From NCBI GenBank assembly GCA_024867545.1, contig JANFNE010000007.1, positions 558,001-622,000 on the forward strand: DNA of 64,000 nt, given 5' to 3'. The DNA is from Phytopythium helicoides. Lineage: Eukaryota; Oomycota; Peronosporomycetes; Pythiales; Pythiaceae. The notes under the pieces were generated by a model. The model saw nothing but the letters and a program-made list of their open reading frames with translations. It had not been told where the DNA came from and made no database searches. Both the position numbers and the translations under genes were made by a program. Positions 33,052-43,302 of the stretch are shown here, piece by piece; position 1 is the first letter of the stretch; each line of letters opens with the position of its first letter.

Positions 33052-34353
33052 CTAGTTGAGCTCGTCGACGAGTGTCAGCGCGACACCACCCGACGAGCTG
33101 GCGTATGCCTCGTTCCAGTTGTACAGGTCGCTGTACCTCACCTCGTCCCTCGCAATGCCGAGCGTCTTGGCCTCCAGAGCCTGTTCCACGCAGCCGGGGC
33201 AAAAACTCACCTCTTGCCGCACGATCCTCCGATCCGGCAGCATAAAGTTGAGCGTGTGCTGCACGCGGCACGACGAGCACACGTGGCCGAAGCACATTTT
33301 GCACGTGCGACGACGGTGGTGCTTCTTCTTGCCCCCGGCTAATAACACGGACGACATGCTGTTGTGTGCGACCCGATTGCAGCTGCTGCAGTTGTGCTTG
33401 TCGACCGACACCACAGAGCTTGTGTCGTTGGATGTGACCGAACCACTGAAGCGGTCGCTGACGCTTCCACTGCTGCTGCTGCTATTGTCTTCGTTGTCCC
33501 TCACTCTGTTGATCAAACGCCGCTGGTGAATGCTCCACGCGAGCTTCTTCATCCTTGCACATTGTGCGTTATTTGTGACTGACAGCAGTCCTGCAGCAGC
33601 TGACCTCAGCACTAGTGACCGCATGATTCCCCCCGCCGGGTTGAGGAACCCCTTGATGAACACCTCGGTAGTCTTGGCGTCCTTCTGCCGGTACACGGCA
33701 CAGATGGAGATGTTGCCGCGCGTGCACGTGTCCAGCGCTGGCGTCTCTCGGAAATGCACCGAGTGGAAGAGCTGGTAGCCGAAGCGCTCTCCATTCCGCA
33801 GCACGTCGGTGCCCGTCGCCTCCATGAACACAAAGTCTCTGTTCTTGGCCACTGCCCTGGCCGGCGCTCGCTGACCCTTCTCCATCCACTTGATCAGCAG
33901 TGCGCGGAACGGGTCCTCGACCGATGGCGGCACGAGCGTCGCGAGCACGTGCGCTCCCACGAGTCCGTCGTCGACGTACGCTGTCTTGATGCGCATCATG
34001 TCGAGCGTGGGGCACACGTAGCCGTAGACGTTGTCGTCCAGGTCGCCGTCGATCGTGCCCGTCACGAGCACGACCGGCAGGTCTGCGGTCGGCGTGTCGG
34101 CGTGGAGAGCCATGTCGGAGCCTGGCGCCGTGGTCGAGAGGGCCCTTCGGCGCTCGCCGTACGCTCGGCACGCGCCTCGCTCGTTCACGAGCTTCCAGCG
34201 AGCCTCATCGACGCGGCCGTGGGCCTCCGAGCGGAAGCGCTCGTACTCGGCCACGTGCGCGCTCACGATGACGCTGGCGAGCCGCTCGAGCTCTGCGGCG
34301 GCCGTGGCGTTGATGCTCAGCGGTGGGAACGGGTTGGCGAACCTCTTGCTCAT
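33052..34353 (-). CDS. START-like / FYVE zinc-finger protein, 433 aa
   Basis: A single exon starting MSKRFANPFPPLS. The first about 260 residues resemble the START-like lipid-binding module common in oomycete proteins (VVLVTGTIDGDLDDNVYGY, TLDMMRIKTAYV, VDDGLVGAHVLATL). The C-terminal third has a FYVE-type zinc finger with paired Cys motifs (CSSCNR, CKMCFGHVCSSC, CPGC) around RRRTC. Members of this large family are presumed to bind phosphoinositides on endomembranes. The specific role is unknown. Confidence 0.8.
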   Translation of the reverse strand: MSKRFANPFPPLSINATAAAELERLASVIVSAHVAEYERFRSEAHGRVDEARWKLVNERGACRAYGERRRALSTTAPGSDMALHADTPTADLPVVLVTGTIDGDLDDNVYGYVCPTLDMMRIKTAYVDDGLVGAHVLATLVPPSVEDPFRALLIKWMEKGQRAPARAVAKNRDFVFMEATGTDVLRNGERFGYQLFHSVHFRETPALDTCTRGNISICAVYRQKDAKTTEVFIKGFLNPAGGIMRSLVLRSAAAGLLSVTNNAQCARMKKLAWSIHQRRLINRVRDNEDNSSSSSGSVSDRFSGSVTSNDTSSVVSVDKHNCSSCNRVAHNSMSSVLLAGGKKKHHRRRTCKMCFGHVCSSCRVQHTLNFMLPDRRIVRQEVSFCPGCVEQALEAKTLGIARDEVRYSDLYNWNEAYASSSGGVALTLVDELN

Positions 34354-35158
34354 CGGTTAGTCTCGGCAGACGCGACGCCTCAAGTGAGGGAGGAACGTTC
34401 GATTGCGCACTGGCGGGCTCGGGATCACGTCGGAGAGCTGAGGTTGGCGCACTGTGAGTGTCTGTAGCCAGGTGCGGGAGGGAGTGCAAATCATCTCGCC
34501 CACTCTTTGACTTGGAGTGACGATGTCGTTGACGTGGCTCGCTCGCTCTCTGCATCTCGCCACCTCAAGCTCAGCTGGACGAGCCCTCGTCTGCTTGATG
34601 AGGTGGAGAGCTCGTCGGGACAGGCATCAAGCTGGCGCTGCACCGTCCGCAGGAATCAATCGGCGAGTCAAGTGCGTGCGAAGATGCCAAGGACAACCTG
34701 CCACGCCGGACTGGGCATGGACTCCGGACTATCCAGGAGCTCCGGGCGGGATGGGGGGGGAGAGCGAAATCAAGGCGGCGGGGCGTCAAACACGCGTTAA
34801 ACGATGAAGGTTGAGCGTCGCGTAATTGAGCCTGCAAAGCGAGGGCACATGACGTCTTAGGATCGGCTCCAGCCCATGGATGAAGGGAGGCGAGTGGGCA
34901 GGATTGATCGTGGCATTGCGGGGACTGACAGTAGCCTGATCTTCAACCAGTCTCGACAATGAAAGCTCCGGCTATCATATCGGGCGTCATTGTTCATTAC
35001 GAGACACTGGTCCTACACACGCATCAGGCTGAGAGCAAGAACAGGGAGCATGAAGACACAGAGAGAGGTGGACGCGTTGGATGAGATCAAACAGACAGAG
35101 ACACATAAGCAGGGAGCGAGAGGCGATGCCTTCGTTCGGCAGCCTCGTCCAGAGCGCT
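34354..35158. other. Intergenic; outer edge of inverted repeat 2 at about 35084
   Basis: Upstream of the START-FYVE gene and downstream of the TPC gene. No coding unit is supported. Homology to the right arm of repeat 2 begins near 35084. Confidence 0.5.
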
Positions 35159-36142
35159 CTACCCGCGAAGCGCGCGCTGCTTCTGCTGCTGCTGCGCGGC
35201 CGACGTCGTCGTGGTCGTCGACGAGCTGGTCGTCGTAGCGGGCGCCGACGTCGTCGTGGTCGAGGTAGACGTGCCAGACGTAGTCGAGGTCGATGGCGCG
35301 GACGTCGTCGTGGTCGAGGTTGACGTGGAAGTCGACGTGGACGGCGCCGACGTCGTCGTGGCAGGAGCTGAGGTCGTCGTGGTCGAGGTCGACGTGCCAG
35401 AAGTCGTCGAAGTCGTGGGCGAGGACGGCGCCGTCGTGGTCGAGGACGACGTCGAGGTCGAGGTCGTGGACCCGGTCGAGGTGGAAGGTGTTCCCCCTGA
35501 AGTGCACGGAGCCGACGCAGTGGAGGTGGTCGACGTGGTCGTGCCCTGGCTCCTCGTGTCCTGGCTCGTCGTGGACGTCGAGTCGGTCGACGTCGTCCCC
35601 GTGGATGTGGTGCTCGCTGACGTGCCTGTCGACGGAGAAGGCGTTGCTGCGGTCGAGGTGGTCGAGGTAGTGGACGATCCCGTGTTGGTTGAGTCCGTCG
35701 ACGACCCCGAGAACCACGACCCGAGGTAGTTGGACAGCGAGCTCATGTACGAGGTGTCTGTGCTGCACGGAGTGTCGGCAGAAGTCGAGTACGTCGATGT
35801 CGTGCCAGTGGTAGTATCGCACGGTGCGACGGTCGCGTACGTTGTAGTGGTCGTGTCATCCGCGCACGGAGTGTAGGCGGACGTCAGGAAGGAGGTGCCA
35901 GCGCCGTACGTTGTCGCCGTGTCATCGGCACATGGCGTGTCGGCAGATGTCAAGTACGAGGTGTACCCCGTCGTGTCATCTGCGCACGGAGTCTCGGCCG
36001 CAGTGTATGATGTGCCCTTCGAGGTATCACAGTCCGCGTCCGCACCAGAGAGCCACCACGTCGCCGCCACGGGAACGGCGTGGAGGTTTGCGGCGGCAGC
36101 AGCAAGGAGCGTCATCTGTGCGAGCGAGCGGGTGATCTTCAT
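35159..36142 (-). CDS. Secreted Thr/Ser-rich TPC protein, 327 aa
   Basis: The signal peptide MKITRSLAQMTLLAAAAANL is followed by ATWWLSGADADCDTSKG, then TPCADDT-type motifs repeated four times, STDTSYMSSLSNYLGSW, and T/S/P low complexity ending AAQQQQKQRALRG. The ATG at 36142 is chosen because it begins the signal peptide; the longer frame to 36334 is leader. It differs from its partner at 46504 by a five-residue insertion (around RSQGT) and a few substitutions. An extracellular glycoprotein is inferred. Confidence 0.85.
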   Translation of the reverse strand: MKITRSLAQMTLLAAAAANLHAVPVAATWWLSGADADCDTSKGTSYTAAETPCADDTTGYTSYLTSADTPCADDTATTYGAGTSFLTSAYTPCADDTTTTTYATVAPCDTTTGTTSTYSTSADTPCSTDTSYMSSLSNYLGSWFSGSSTDSTNTGSSTTSTTSTAATPSPSTGTSASTTSTGTTSTDSTSTTSQDTRSQGTTTSTTSTASAPCTSGGTPSTSTGSTTSTSTSSSTTTAPSSPTTSTTSGTSTSTTTTSAPATTTSAPSTSTSTSTSTTTTSAPSTSTTSGTSTSTTTTSAPATTTSSSTTTTTSAAQQQQKQRALRG

Positions 36143-36216
36143 CTTGGAGAACTCGAGTGAGTGAGGGGGGTGAAAGGGTGGAGTTGCTGGTGTTGCCGGT
36201 GTTGGTGGCAGAAGGC

Positions 36217-36230
36217 GAATTGAGAAGTGA
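36217..36230 (-). promoter_or_regulatory. Initiator TCACTTCTCAATTC
   Basis: 75 nt before the ATG at 36142; same element as in the other TPC genes. Confidence 0.5.
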
Positions 36231-36549
36231 GTGGAGGGAGACACGGGTGGAGATGGCAGTGACCCTCGGCGAGATCTACTCCTCCTCCCACCCTCATGAC
36301 TTTGGCTTTCATCTCGTGAGCCAGGACTGGACAAGGTGTCGAAAGAGCGAGCTCACCAACGGAGAGGACTGGTGGATGACACTCATGCTGCGCTTTTGTC
36401 CGTGTTGAGCTGGGTTTGCATCGCAACGATGGATCAGTCGAAAATCTTGGCGGCGTGCAGACCAAGAGTTCGACGGACAGCATGGATACGGCTTGGCCAT
36501 GCCGTGGGTCACTCCGTGTAGAGCCGTGGCCGCACGAACACCCACCGTG

Positions 36550-36565
36550 CGGGTGACGTAAAGAC
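36550..36565 (-). promoter_or_regulatory. CRE-like element
   Basis: Minus-strand GTCTTTACGTCACCCG, about 407 nt upstream of the TPC ATG at 36142. Confidence 0.6.
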
Positions 36566-36816
36566 ATCCTGGAGCTCGGTTGTTCGCGTGCGAGCGATTC
36601 TCGGTGCAGTGTTCTCTGTCGATCGTGAATGCACCATGTGTGTAGCTGATGGTCCGTACATTACTGTAGCGCGGTGGAGCCATCTCAGACCACGACAAGG
36701 ATGCTCATGAAGATGGATTTTCGTAAAGACGATGTTTCATCGATCGCGAGATGCAAACGTAGCCTCCATCACCTATTAGTAGCTGTGGTATTTTCATCGC
36801 TACCGAAAGAAAACAG

Positions 36817-36824
36817 TATATAAG
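36817..36824 (+). promoter_or_regulatory. TATA-like element TATATAAG
   Basis: 43 nt before the ATG of the WW/membrane protein gene, in an otherwise AT-poor region. Confidence 0.4.
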
Positions 36825-36866
36825 TTGCATAGCTCGCTCTGTCAACCTCGCTCCAAGAGCTGAACG

Positions 36867-39503
36867 ATGATGCAAAGCGACGGCACTGCGACTCAGGACG
36901 ACGAAGCCGTCAATCCTGCTCTGCCTCCCACTCTACCCCTTCCCTCCGGCCCTGCCGATCAAGGAGCGGATGCAAATGAGCACTTCGATGGCTCTACCCC
37001 AGGCGAAACGGGGGCGCAGACTCTACGCTCGAAGACGTCAGCGCGCAGTCGAACCTCAACACCGCGACCCAACGTTGTGTTTCCCGATGTTATCGAGAGC
37101 TCGGCACCTCCAAGTATTCAACAGCTTAGGGACGGGCTTGAGCTGCGCCAATCCGACGATCATTCCGCTCCGACGCTTAGCAGTAGGAGCAATCCACGTA
37201 GCATCCCGCCATCCGCACGCAAGTACGCCGTTGATGATCCGGAAATCAAGGCGGCTTCAACCTCGCCCGGAGCTCGAAAATCACCAGCACCTGCTTCTGC
37301 TACACTCTCCAGAGAGAACCTTAAGCCAACCCGTCATCGGTCAAGTCTGATGCAATTTGTTCCAAGTACAGCCAGTGTCCGCGGGTCCGTGTCCATGCTT
37401 GCTCGGGAGCTTCCGATCCGTCTCAAGAAGGCCGCGCACTCGTCCAGACATGCATACAACCAAGCTTCGCTGCAGCAGGTTATCGCATACGCGCTTATCA
37501 TCGCGGCCATGGTATCCGAGGCATTCACGCCTGTACCTCGCCACAATGCACCTATTGGTGTCTTGCTCTTTGTAGTGCCGGCCTCTCAGCTTCCACACCG
37601 CCTCGTGGTCTCAGGACTTGGAGCTGGTTTGCTGCTCGACATCTTTTGGCTCCTGCGGCCACAGGAAGCTAGCTATAACGGCTACTTCGCTGCCAACTAT
37701 GTCAGCGCGTCACACCTTGCACTAGCTGCTTGTGCCTTCATCAAAATCTGGCTCATCTTCTCTGCCTATTTCGATTTGCACGAGGTTGAGGAGCCCGAAG
37801 AAACTACGAAAAGAGGTCGTCGAGCCACGACATCGCCCCTCCAGCCAGGCAGTCATCGACTTTGGGATCAGATCAAGTACATTTTCCCTCGTAAGACGCT
37901 TCCAAAGCGCTCGCACCTCAGCTTTGAGGTGCTCATGCGGGTTTTGGCTCTCGTGTGGCTTCATGGAGTTCTTGGCGTGTTGCTATTGACATTAGCGCTG
38001 ATTGCATCCTCGTCCTACACAACGCGACCGCAATTCCGTGCCAAGCCGCTGGGCCTTCCACTGCACATTGCAATGTTGCTCAAGTCTGCGACCACCCTGC
38101 TAGCATACTTTTGCACAACACATCGCATGAGTTACCATGGCTGCATGGCTTTGACGGTCGGTGGCGTTAGCGGTTTTCGTGCGAACCGCAACGATGTGGT
38201 GCTCAAATACAACAAGGTCTGGCTGCAACGAGTGCAACGCGCCAAGGCGCTAGACATGTTGGCAGGGGTCTACACGTTGCTGGCACTTTTTCTTGCCAGT
38301 CACCGAGGAGAAGGCGTCGCAACTCTCGAGGTACAAACGTTGATGGGGTTCACGGCAGTGGCGTTGCTAGCGCTCGAGCTTTGGGCTCCTTTGCTCATCC
38401 TGACAGCAGCCAAGTGTGGTTCACGTCTACACGAGCTTCACCGACTTGGCGAAGATGGCGTTGACGACCCGTACTTTCCAAACCAGATCCAGTGGAGCGA
38501 TGAAGAGAATGACAGCGACGACGATGACGATAATGACGATAGCGATGGACAAGACGACGACGAAGATAACAGCGACGAAAACTCGGACGACGACGACGAG
38601 GAGGAAGATGAAAGTGACGGGACTCGACGACCAAGTGCGATTAGCCTTCGTGAACGCCAGGGTCGACGTCGAATCAGCCGTCAGTCGAGCCAGAAAGTGT
38701 CTCGTAGTCGTCAAGCATCGCAACAACGGCTTCTACGCGAGGAAGATGAAGATGAAAGCGGTGAAGAGTACGGCGGGAATAAGTCAGCGCGACGGTCATC
38801 ATTGGCCATTGTTGACTCGAGCGAGTTTCCTGCTAGCAAAGAGACCACCACCACTACCGCAACCACTTCCAGCGAGCCTGTGTGGGTACGCCACTTTGAT
38901 CCGTCTTCGGGGAAACCCTTCCTAGTCCATTCTGTCACAGGTGAGTCGCTGTGGGAGATTGTACCATCCCGAGGTGCAGACGAGAGCGATCTAAATGGCG
39001 AAAGCGATGCCGCCATCCACTTACATGGGAAAAAGAGCGCTAGAATATCGTCACGTGTACCAAGTCAGGGCGAAGCCATGCGAAGCAGCAGATCCGGTTC
39101 CCAAAGTGCTCGACACCGACAGCAAGAAAGTGCGTCTTTGACCACGACTTTCGACAATGAGTGGCGAGAAATTGGCGTCGACAGCGGGGCGTTCTCGTGC
39201 AGAGTTTCACGCGTTCCTAGTCCAAATGAGCTCTCTGCGCACCTGGCGCGTCAGGGCTTTGCTTTCGTTTCGGATGATATCGTTGAGCTTTCCGATGGAG
39301 ACCACCGACGGGTAGCGCGCTTTTGGGCCGCAGTAGATGATAATGCGTCGACGCTTTTTCTCGGAGAATTTACGCTCGACAGCCTCAGCCTGACACTCCG
39401 GGCAGCTTTTCGATGCCCACGCGCAGACGTAGTCGTGGGATTCGTGCGACGCCTGCAGCTCAAGGAGATCGTTGGCGCCTATACTCCGATCGCGGTGACT
39501 TAG
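36867..39503 (+). CDS. Polytopic membrane protein with WW domain and acidic linker, 878 aa
   Basis: The Ser/Pro-rich N-terminus of about 200 residues is followed by about seven hydrophobic segments between residues 205 and 515 (such as VIAYALIIAAMVSEAF and ALVWLHGVLGVLLLTLALIA). After these come a long Asp/Glu/Ser stretch, a WW-type domain (PVWVRHFDPSSGKPFLVHS, then TGESLWE) and a compact C-terminal domain (FAFVSDDIVELSDGDHRRVARF). Single exon, no frame problem. I do not recognise the family. The WW domain suggests recruitment of a Pro-motif partner on the cytosolic side. Confidence 0.8.
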   Translation: MMQSDGTATQDDEAVNPALPPTLPLPSGPADQGADANEHFDGSTPGETGAQTLRSKTSARSRTSTPRPNVVFPDVIESSAPPSIQQLRDGLELRQSDDHSAPTLSSRSNPRSIPPSARKYAVDDPEIKAASTSPGARKSPAPASATLSRENLKPTRHRSSLMQFVPSTASVRGSVSMLARELPIRLKKAAHSSRHAYNQASLQQVIAYALIIAAMVSEAFTPVPRHNAPIGVLLFVVPASQLPHRLVVSGLGAGLLLDIFWLLRPQEASYNGYFAANYVSASHLALAACAFIKIWLIFSAYFDLHEVEEPEETTKRGRRATTSPLQPGSHRLWDQIKYIFPRKTLPKRSHLSFEVLMRVLALVWLHGVLGVLLLTLALIASSSYTTRPQFRAKPLGLPLHIAMLLKSATTLLAYFCTTHRMSYHGCMALTVGGVSGFRANRNDVVLKYNKVWLQRVQRAKALDMLAGVYTLLALFLASHRGEGVATLEVQTLMGFTAVALLALELWAPLLILTAAKCGSRLHELHRLGEDGVDDPYFPNQIQWSDEENDSDDDDDNDDSDGQDDDEDNSDENSDDDDEEEDESDGTRRPSAISLRERQGRRRISRQSSQKVSRSRQASQQRLLREEDEDESGEEYGGNKSARRSSLAIVDSSEFPASKETTTTTATTSSEPVWVRHFDPSSGKPFLVHSVTGESLWEIVPSRGADESDLNGESDAAIHLHGKKSARISSRVPSQGEAMRSSRSGSQSARHRQQESASLTTTFDNEWREIGVDSGAFSCRVSRVPSPNELSAHLARQGFAFVSDDIVELSDGDHRRVARFWAAVDDNASTLFLGEFTLDSLSLTLRAAFRCPRADVVVGFVRRLQLKEIVGAYTPIAVT

Positions 39504-39750
39504 TCGAATAGAGTTGAGGTACGTTTGACTGCAGCCTTGCAATGCTCAGGCAAGGATTGAAATGCGAGTCCCTTGCGTTACATACATACCACTTTCTTCC
39601 ATGTCATCTCCTTACGCGGAGCTCCTCTCCGATTGCGCCGGGCGACTCCATGCGTACACCCTAGTGAATCTACTTCTGGGCTACATCAAACCGGTTCCGA
39701 CTGAGAGCTAACACTCTGTATTTAGCGTCAATGCAGCAGCACCAGGCCGA

Positions 39751-42700
39751 CTAACTCTGCACATTCTTAGTGGCCTCTCCGAGTGTGTAGAGCAACTGCT
39801 CAACGTCGTCGACGTTGTTGACGTACAAGTGCGCATTGCTCGGCTTTTTGCCGACTGTGCAAGTGAAGACATGGTGCAAGGCGCCTTCATCCAGCCCGTC
39901 AAAAGCCTCGCCAAACTGGTTTGCTAGCAGTGTTGCGCCGATCGTCGGCTGGGCCAGTGCGCGGCCGTGCACGCTCTCCTCCGTGCGCTCAGCGTAGTAG
40001 TCGTAGATGGCCTTGAACATACTCTCGTCCGTCGTGTCATCGCCAATACAAAATAAAAAGTCCGGGTGGCGACCGTGGTTGCGGCTCACGTCATGGGTAA
40101 GAATCTGTCGTGCGACCACACCCTTGTTAAGCCCCTCCGGAACGATCTCAAGTAGCCCCTTCTTCCGCACGATATTGACCGGGAAATCGCGCACGACTTC
40201 CTCGAGGTCTTGCTGCAGCGAGTTGGCTTGCACAAGTCCCCACTCAGGGTCAGTCGACCGGAAGTTCCATGCAATGCCTTGCTCCATGTAGCGCAACACA
40301 CTGCCATTTGTGCGTGTGCAGTACATGTTGAGGATAGGATCCACCACCTCACGAATTGGCTGCCAGTCAAACTTGAACGAGTGGTGATGCCATACCCGCT
40401 CATCCTTGCGCTCCACATTCTCACGATTAGGGTGCACCGCCACCTCTTCCACGGTGTCCGCATGGATGGAGTTGGCCCAGGAATACAACGCCCCGTTATC
40501 GGCAACCAAGCCGAGTCCTTCAATTTGCCCGATAGCTGCTGTCAGATTGAGCCGGCTAACGCCGCTCACAACAAACACTGTGTTGCGCGGGTCCTTTGTC
40601 AGCATCGACAGTGCATCCAGCATGCGCTTTGAAGGCAGCTTGCCTGTCACCGCAGTAAAGTCCTTCTTCATATACATGGATATGTTTTCCCGCGCGATAA
40701 TCGTTCCACCGTAATCCAGTAAGAATACACGGCGCTTCGATGCCTGGTACGCTTCCATGACCTTCGAAACATTCAGCTGCTTGAAGTCTGACCTCTGGCC
40801 GATGCGGAGGACGTGGGAGCGACCAATCTCCATGTCCATGTACTCCATATCTGTGTACTCTTCGTCCTCTTCGTTGGTCTCGGTTGCTTCTTCGAGCACC
40901 GACAGCACTTGCTTCGTCCAGTTTGCGGCAGGTTGGTTGGTAATGTACGGCAAATCGCGTGCGCGACGGCCCTTGCGCTCCTCGTCGTTCATGGTAAGAG
41001 CGTGGTCCAACGCGTTGACGACCTCAGTAATATTCCACGGGTTGATCCGCAGCGCTCCGTTGAGTACGCAGCAGCAAGCAGAGAATTCACTCAGCACAAC
41101 AACGCCTGGTCGACCTGGGTTGTGCACTGACTTCGTGTAGACAAACTCGAGCGGCTTCAGGTTGAGACCCTCTCGAATGGATGTTACCATAAGAATGTCA
41201 CTCGCCATCCACAGTGCAAGCCGGTCCTTGAATGAGACCGAAGTCGAAATCTCTTCGTAATCTATGACCTCAGGTCCATGCTGAGCAGTAATTCGGTCGA
41301 CAAGCTTTCGGATCTCGCCACTGCTGTAGTTCTGGTCACCCTGACGCGCTTCCGTCAAATGGCACCGCTGAACTAGAACTAGCTTGTCCTTCCACGCTGG
41401 GCACATATTGAAAAACTGCTCGAACGCAAGCAACTTGAGCGGGATACCGCTCAACCGCTGGCAGACGTCAATCGCACCGATGAGAATTTTCCCGGGGTGC
41501 TTCTCACGCAACTTTCTCGCAGCTTCTTGAACCTCCGTTTTGGCGATCAACTCGCGAATGTAACCGGTCTCAATCCCCACGTGGCTGATCGTGATGACAA
41601 CATTGCGTCCTCGATAATCGACACCTAAGTTTCCTCCGCGCCTTGACTGGTATGCCAAGCCTAAGAATCGCTTGCATGCGTTCAAGAAATGCCGAGCATG
41701 GTCAAACGAGTGGAATCCCACCACATCAACAGCAAGCACGCCTTCTAGCAGTTGAGTGCCGTGGGACATCTCGCGAAAGATTTCCGACGTAGGGAATGGC
41801 ACATGCAGGAAGAACACCATCTTTGGACGTCGAATCTGCTTTTCTGCTGCAATGTTGGCGAGATAGGATGGAAACAAAAGCAGGTGGTAGTCGTGTACCC
41901 AGACGGTGTCCTTGCCTGTGCAGAGCTCGCCAACTCGAGCAGCAAGGAGATTGTTGACTGACTGGTATGCGTCCCACCACTCGCCATTGTTGCGTTCCTC
42001 TTTCCACTCGATCATATCGGAGCGGTCCCAAATAGCGTAATAAATGTCAAGAATGTCGACGTTGTGGAACATGGGCCAGAGCTTGGTCTTGCAGTAGCCT
42101 AGGTGGTGATTGTTGGCCATCTCGCGGTCGATAAACACCGGAATGCAGTTCATGGCTGCCAGCACCTTGGTAATCTCAGCCTTGTCTTCTTCCGAGAGCT
42201 CTTCCTGGTCGTGTCGGGCGTGGTGCGTGACACAGCCCACCCACGTGGTCTTCATTGACTCTGCAATGCTCCCTTCGCTTCGTGAGATCAGGCTGTCGCG
42301 ATTCCAAGCTGCCGACCACGAGCCGTCCGCATCCGACTTTGTCAGAATGACCGGCAGATGGTAGCAAACGAGGAAGAGCATTGCCTCCGGGTCAGGGTGG
42401 TAATTCGACGGCAGGTATCGCTTGTAGCGCGACTGCAGCTTCGCGTTCTGACGAAAGTGCTGCGACGCAGATCTGTTCATGCGCGTCGGCGTGTGCTCCA
42501 GATCCGCATCCGTGTCCAGACTTCCTTCGCCGCGCGACGATGAGCGGCTGCTCTCTTCCTTCTGCTCGTCGTCGCCGTTCTCCGATACGTCGCTGCGCGC
42601 GTCCTCGTCGTCGACGATCATCTCTTCGCGGCGGCGCTCAACCACGACGGAGCGCTCGACGAGCTCTCCGGTGGGGCACAGCACTGCCTCTGGGTCGTAC

Positions 42701-43302
42701 ACGCCGTACTCCTCCACGACGGTCATCTCTCGTCCCTCTGGCACGAGCACGCGCTCGCAGTTGATGGGCTCCCAGCTGCTGAAAACGCCGCCCGAGAAGA
42801 GCGCGTACATGTACTGGTGTGGCACGCCGCGCGGCAGTATCATGGGCTTGACGGTGGTCCAGTATGGGTAGTCGTCTGGCGTGGTGACGAGCGTCATGGA
42901 CTCGTTGGGGTTGAAGTGGCCCATGACGAAGGACGAGCCCGAGCAGTGCACCGTCTCGCCGAGCCGGCTGGCCGCCTTGACCTTGAGGTGCACGCGCGTG
43001 TACGTGCCCGTGTTGACGTCTCCGTCCTGCGACGAGGACGTGGAGCGCCAGCTGGACAGGTGCTGCAGGTTGACGGCGCCCGCCCCGCTGCTGTTGGCGC
43101 GTTCGAGCGCGGGCGTCCTCGGCTGGCTCGGCGGCGGCTCGTCGCCCTGCCTGGTCTCGTCTGCCTGTTTGGGCGCGTCATCGGGCCGGCCGCGCTTCTC
43201 GGGCCTGAAGGTCGAGGGCAGCGGCGGGCGCTTGCCGTCGCTCGGCGCGCCGGTCGAGAGCGACGCGCCGTCGAGCGAGAGCGCCTGGCGCGGCAGGCTC
43301 AT
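39751..43302 (-). CDS. CBM20-trehalose-6-phosphate synthase/phosphatase-like fusion, 1183 aa
   Basis: Starts at MSLPRQALSLDG. A CBM20 starch-binding domain (about 95-195: VHLKVKAASRLGETVHCSGS...) precedes a GT20 synthase-like domain (VWVHDYHLLLFPSYLA, FFLHVPFPTSEIF, GFHSFDHARHF, VVLSEFSACC) and a TPP/HAD-like domain (RRVFLLDYGGTII, FCIGDDTTDESMF). Several catalytic positions look altered: the second Asp of HAD motif I is Gly, the synthase DGMNL box reads EGLNL, and the expected R-x4-K sugar-nucleotide segment reads DVCQRLSGI. It is therefore class II-like, possibly regulatory. The frame is open upstream to 45099, but that part is antisense to the helicase. No introns. Confidence 0.9.
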   Translation of the reverse strand: MSLPRQALSLDGASLSTGAPSDGKRPPLPSTFRPEKRGRPDDAPKQADETRQGDEPPPSQPRTPALERANSSGAGAVNLQHLSSWRSTSSSQDGDVNTGTYTRVHLKVKAASRLGETVHCSGSSFVMGHFNPNESMTLVTTPDDYPYWTTVKPMILPRGVPHQYMYALFSGGVFSSWEPINCERVLVPEGREMTVVEEYGVYDPEAVLCPTGELVERSVVVERRREEMIVDDEDARSDVSENGDDEQKEESSRSSSRGEGSLDTDADLEHTPTRMNRSASQHFRQNAKLQSRYKRYLPSNYHPDPEAMLFLVCYHLPVILTKSDADGSWSAAWNRDSLISRSEGSIAESMKTTWVGCVTHHARHDQEELSEEDKAEITKVLAAMNCIPVFIDREMANNHHLGYCKTKLWPMFHNVDILDIYYAIWDRSDMIEWKEERNNGEWWDAYQSVNNLLAARVGELCTGKDTVWVHDYHLLLFPSYLANIAAEKQIRRPKMVFFLHVPFPTSEIFREMSHGTQLLEGVLAVDVVGFHSFDHARHFLNACKRFLGLAYQSRRGGNLGVDYRGRNVVITISHVGIETGYIRELIAKTEVQEAARKLREKHPGKILIGAIDVCQRLSGIPLKLLAFEQFFNMCPAWKDKLVLVQRCHLTEARQGDQNYSSGEIRKLVDRITAQHGPEVIDYEEISTSVSFKDRLALWMASDILMVTSIREGLNLKPLEFVYTKSVHNPGRPGVVVLSEFSACCCVLNGALRINPWNITEVVNALDHALTMNDEERKGRRARDLPYITNQPAANWTKQVLSVLEEATETNEEDEEYTDMEYMDMEIGRSHVLRIGQRSDFKQLNVSKVMEAYQASKRRVFLLDYGGTIIARENISMYMKKDFTAVTGKLPSKRMLDALSMLTKDPRNTVFVVSGVSRLNLTAAIGQIEGLGLVADNGALYSWANSIHADTVEEVAVHPNRENVERKDERVWHHHSFKFDWQPIREVVDPILNMYCTRTNGSVLRYMEQGIAWNFRSTDPEWGLVQANSLQQDLEEVVRDFPVNIVRKKGLLEIVPEGLNKGVVARQILTHDVSRNHGRHPDFLFCIGDDTTDESMFKAIYDYYAERTEESVHGRALAQPTIGATLLANQFGEAFDGLDEGALHHVFTCTVGKKPSNAHLYVNNVDDVEQLLYTLGEATKNVQS

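Larger units (their letters stand above)
35084..36735 (-). repeat. Inverted repeat 2, left arm
   Basis: Reverse complement of about 45920-47545, highly similar over roughly 1.65 kb. It contains one TPC gene, its 5' flank to beyond the CRE-like element and about 75 nt of 3' flank. The arms enclose 9.2 kb with three other genes. Confidence 0.85.
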
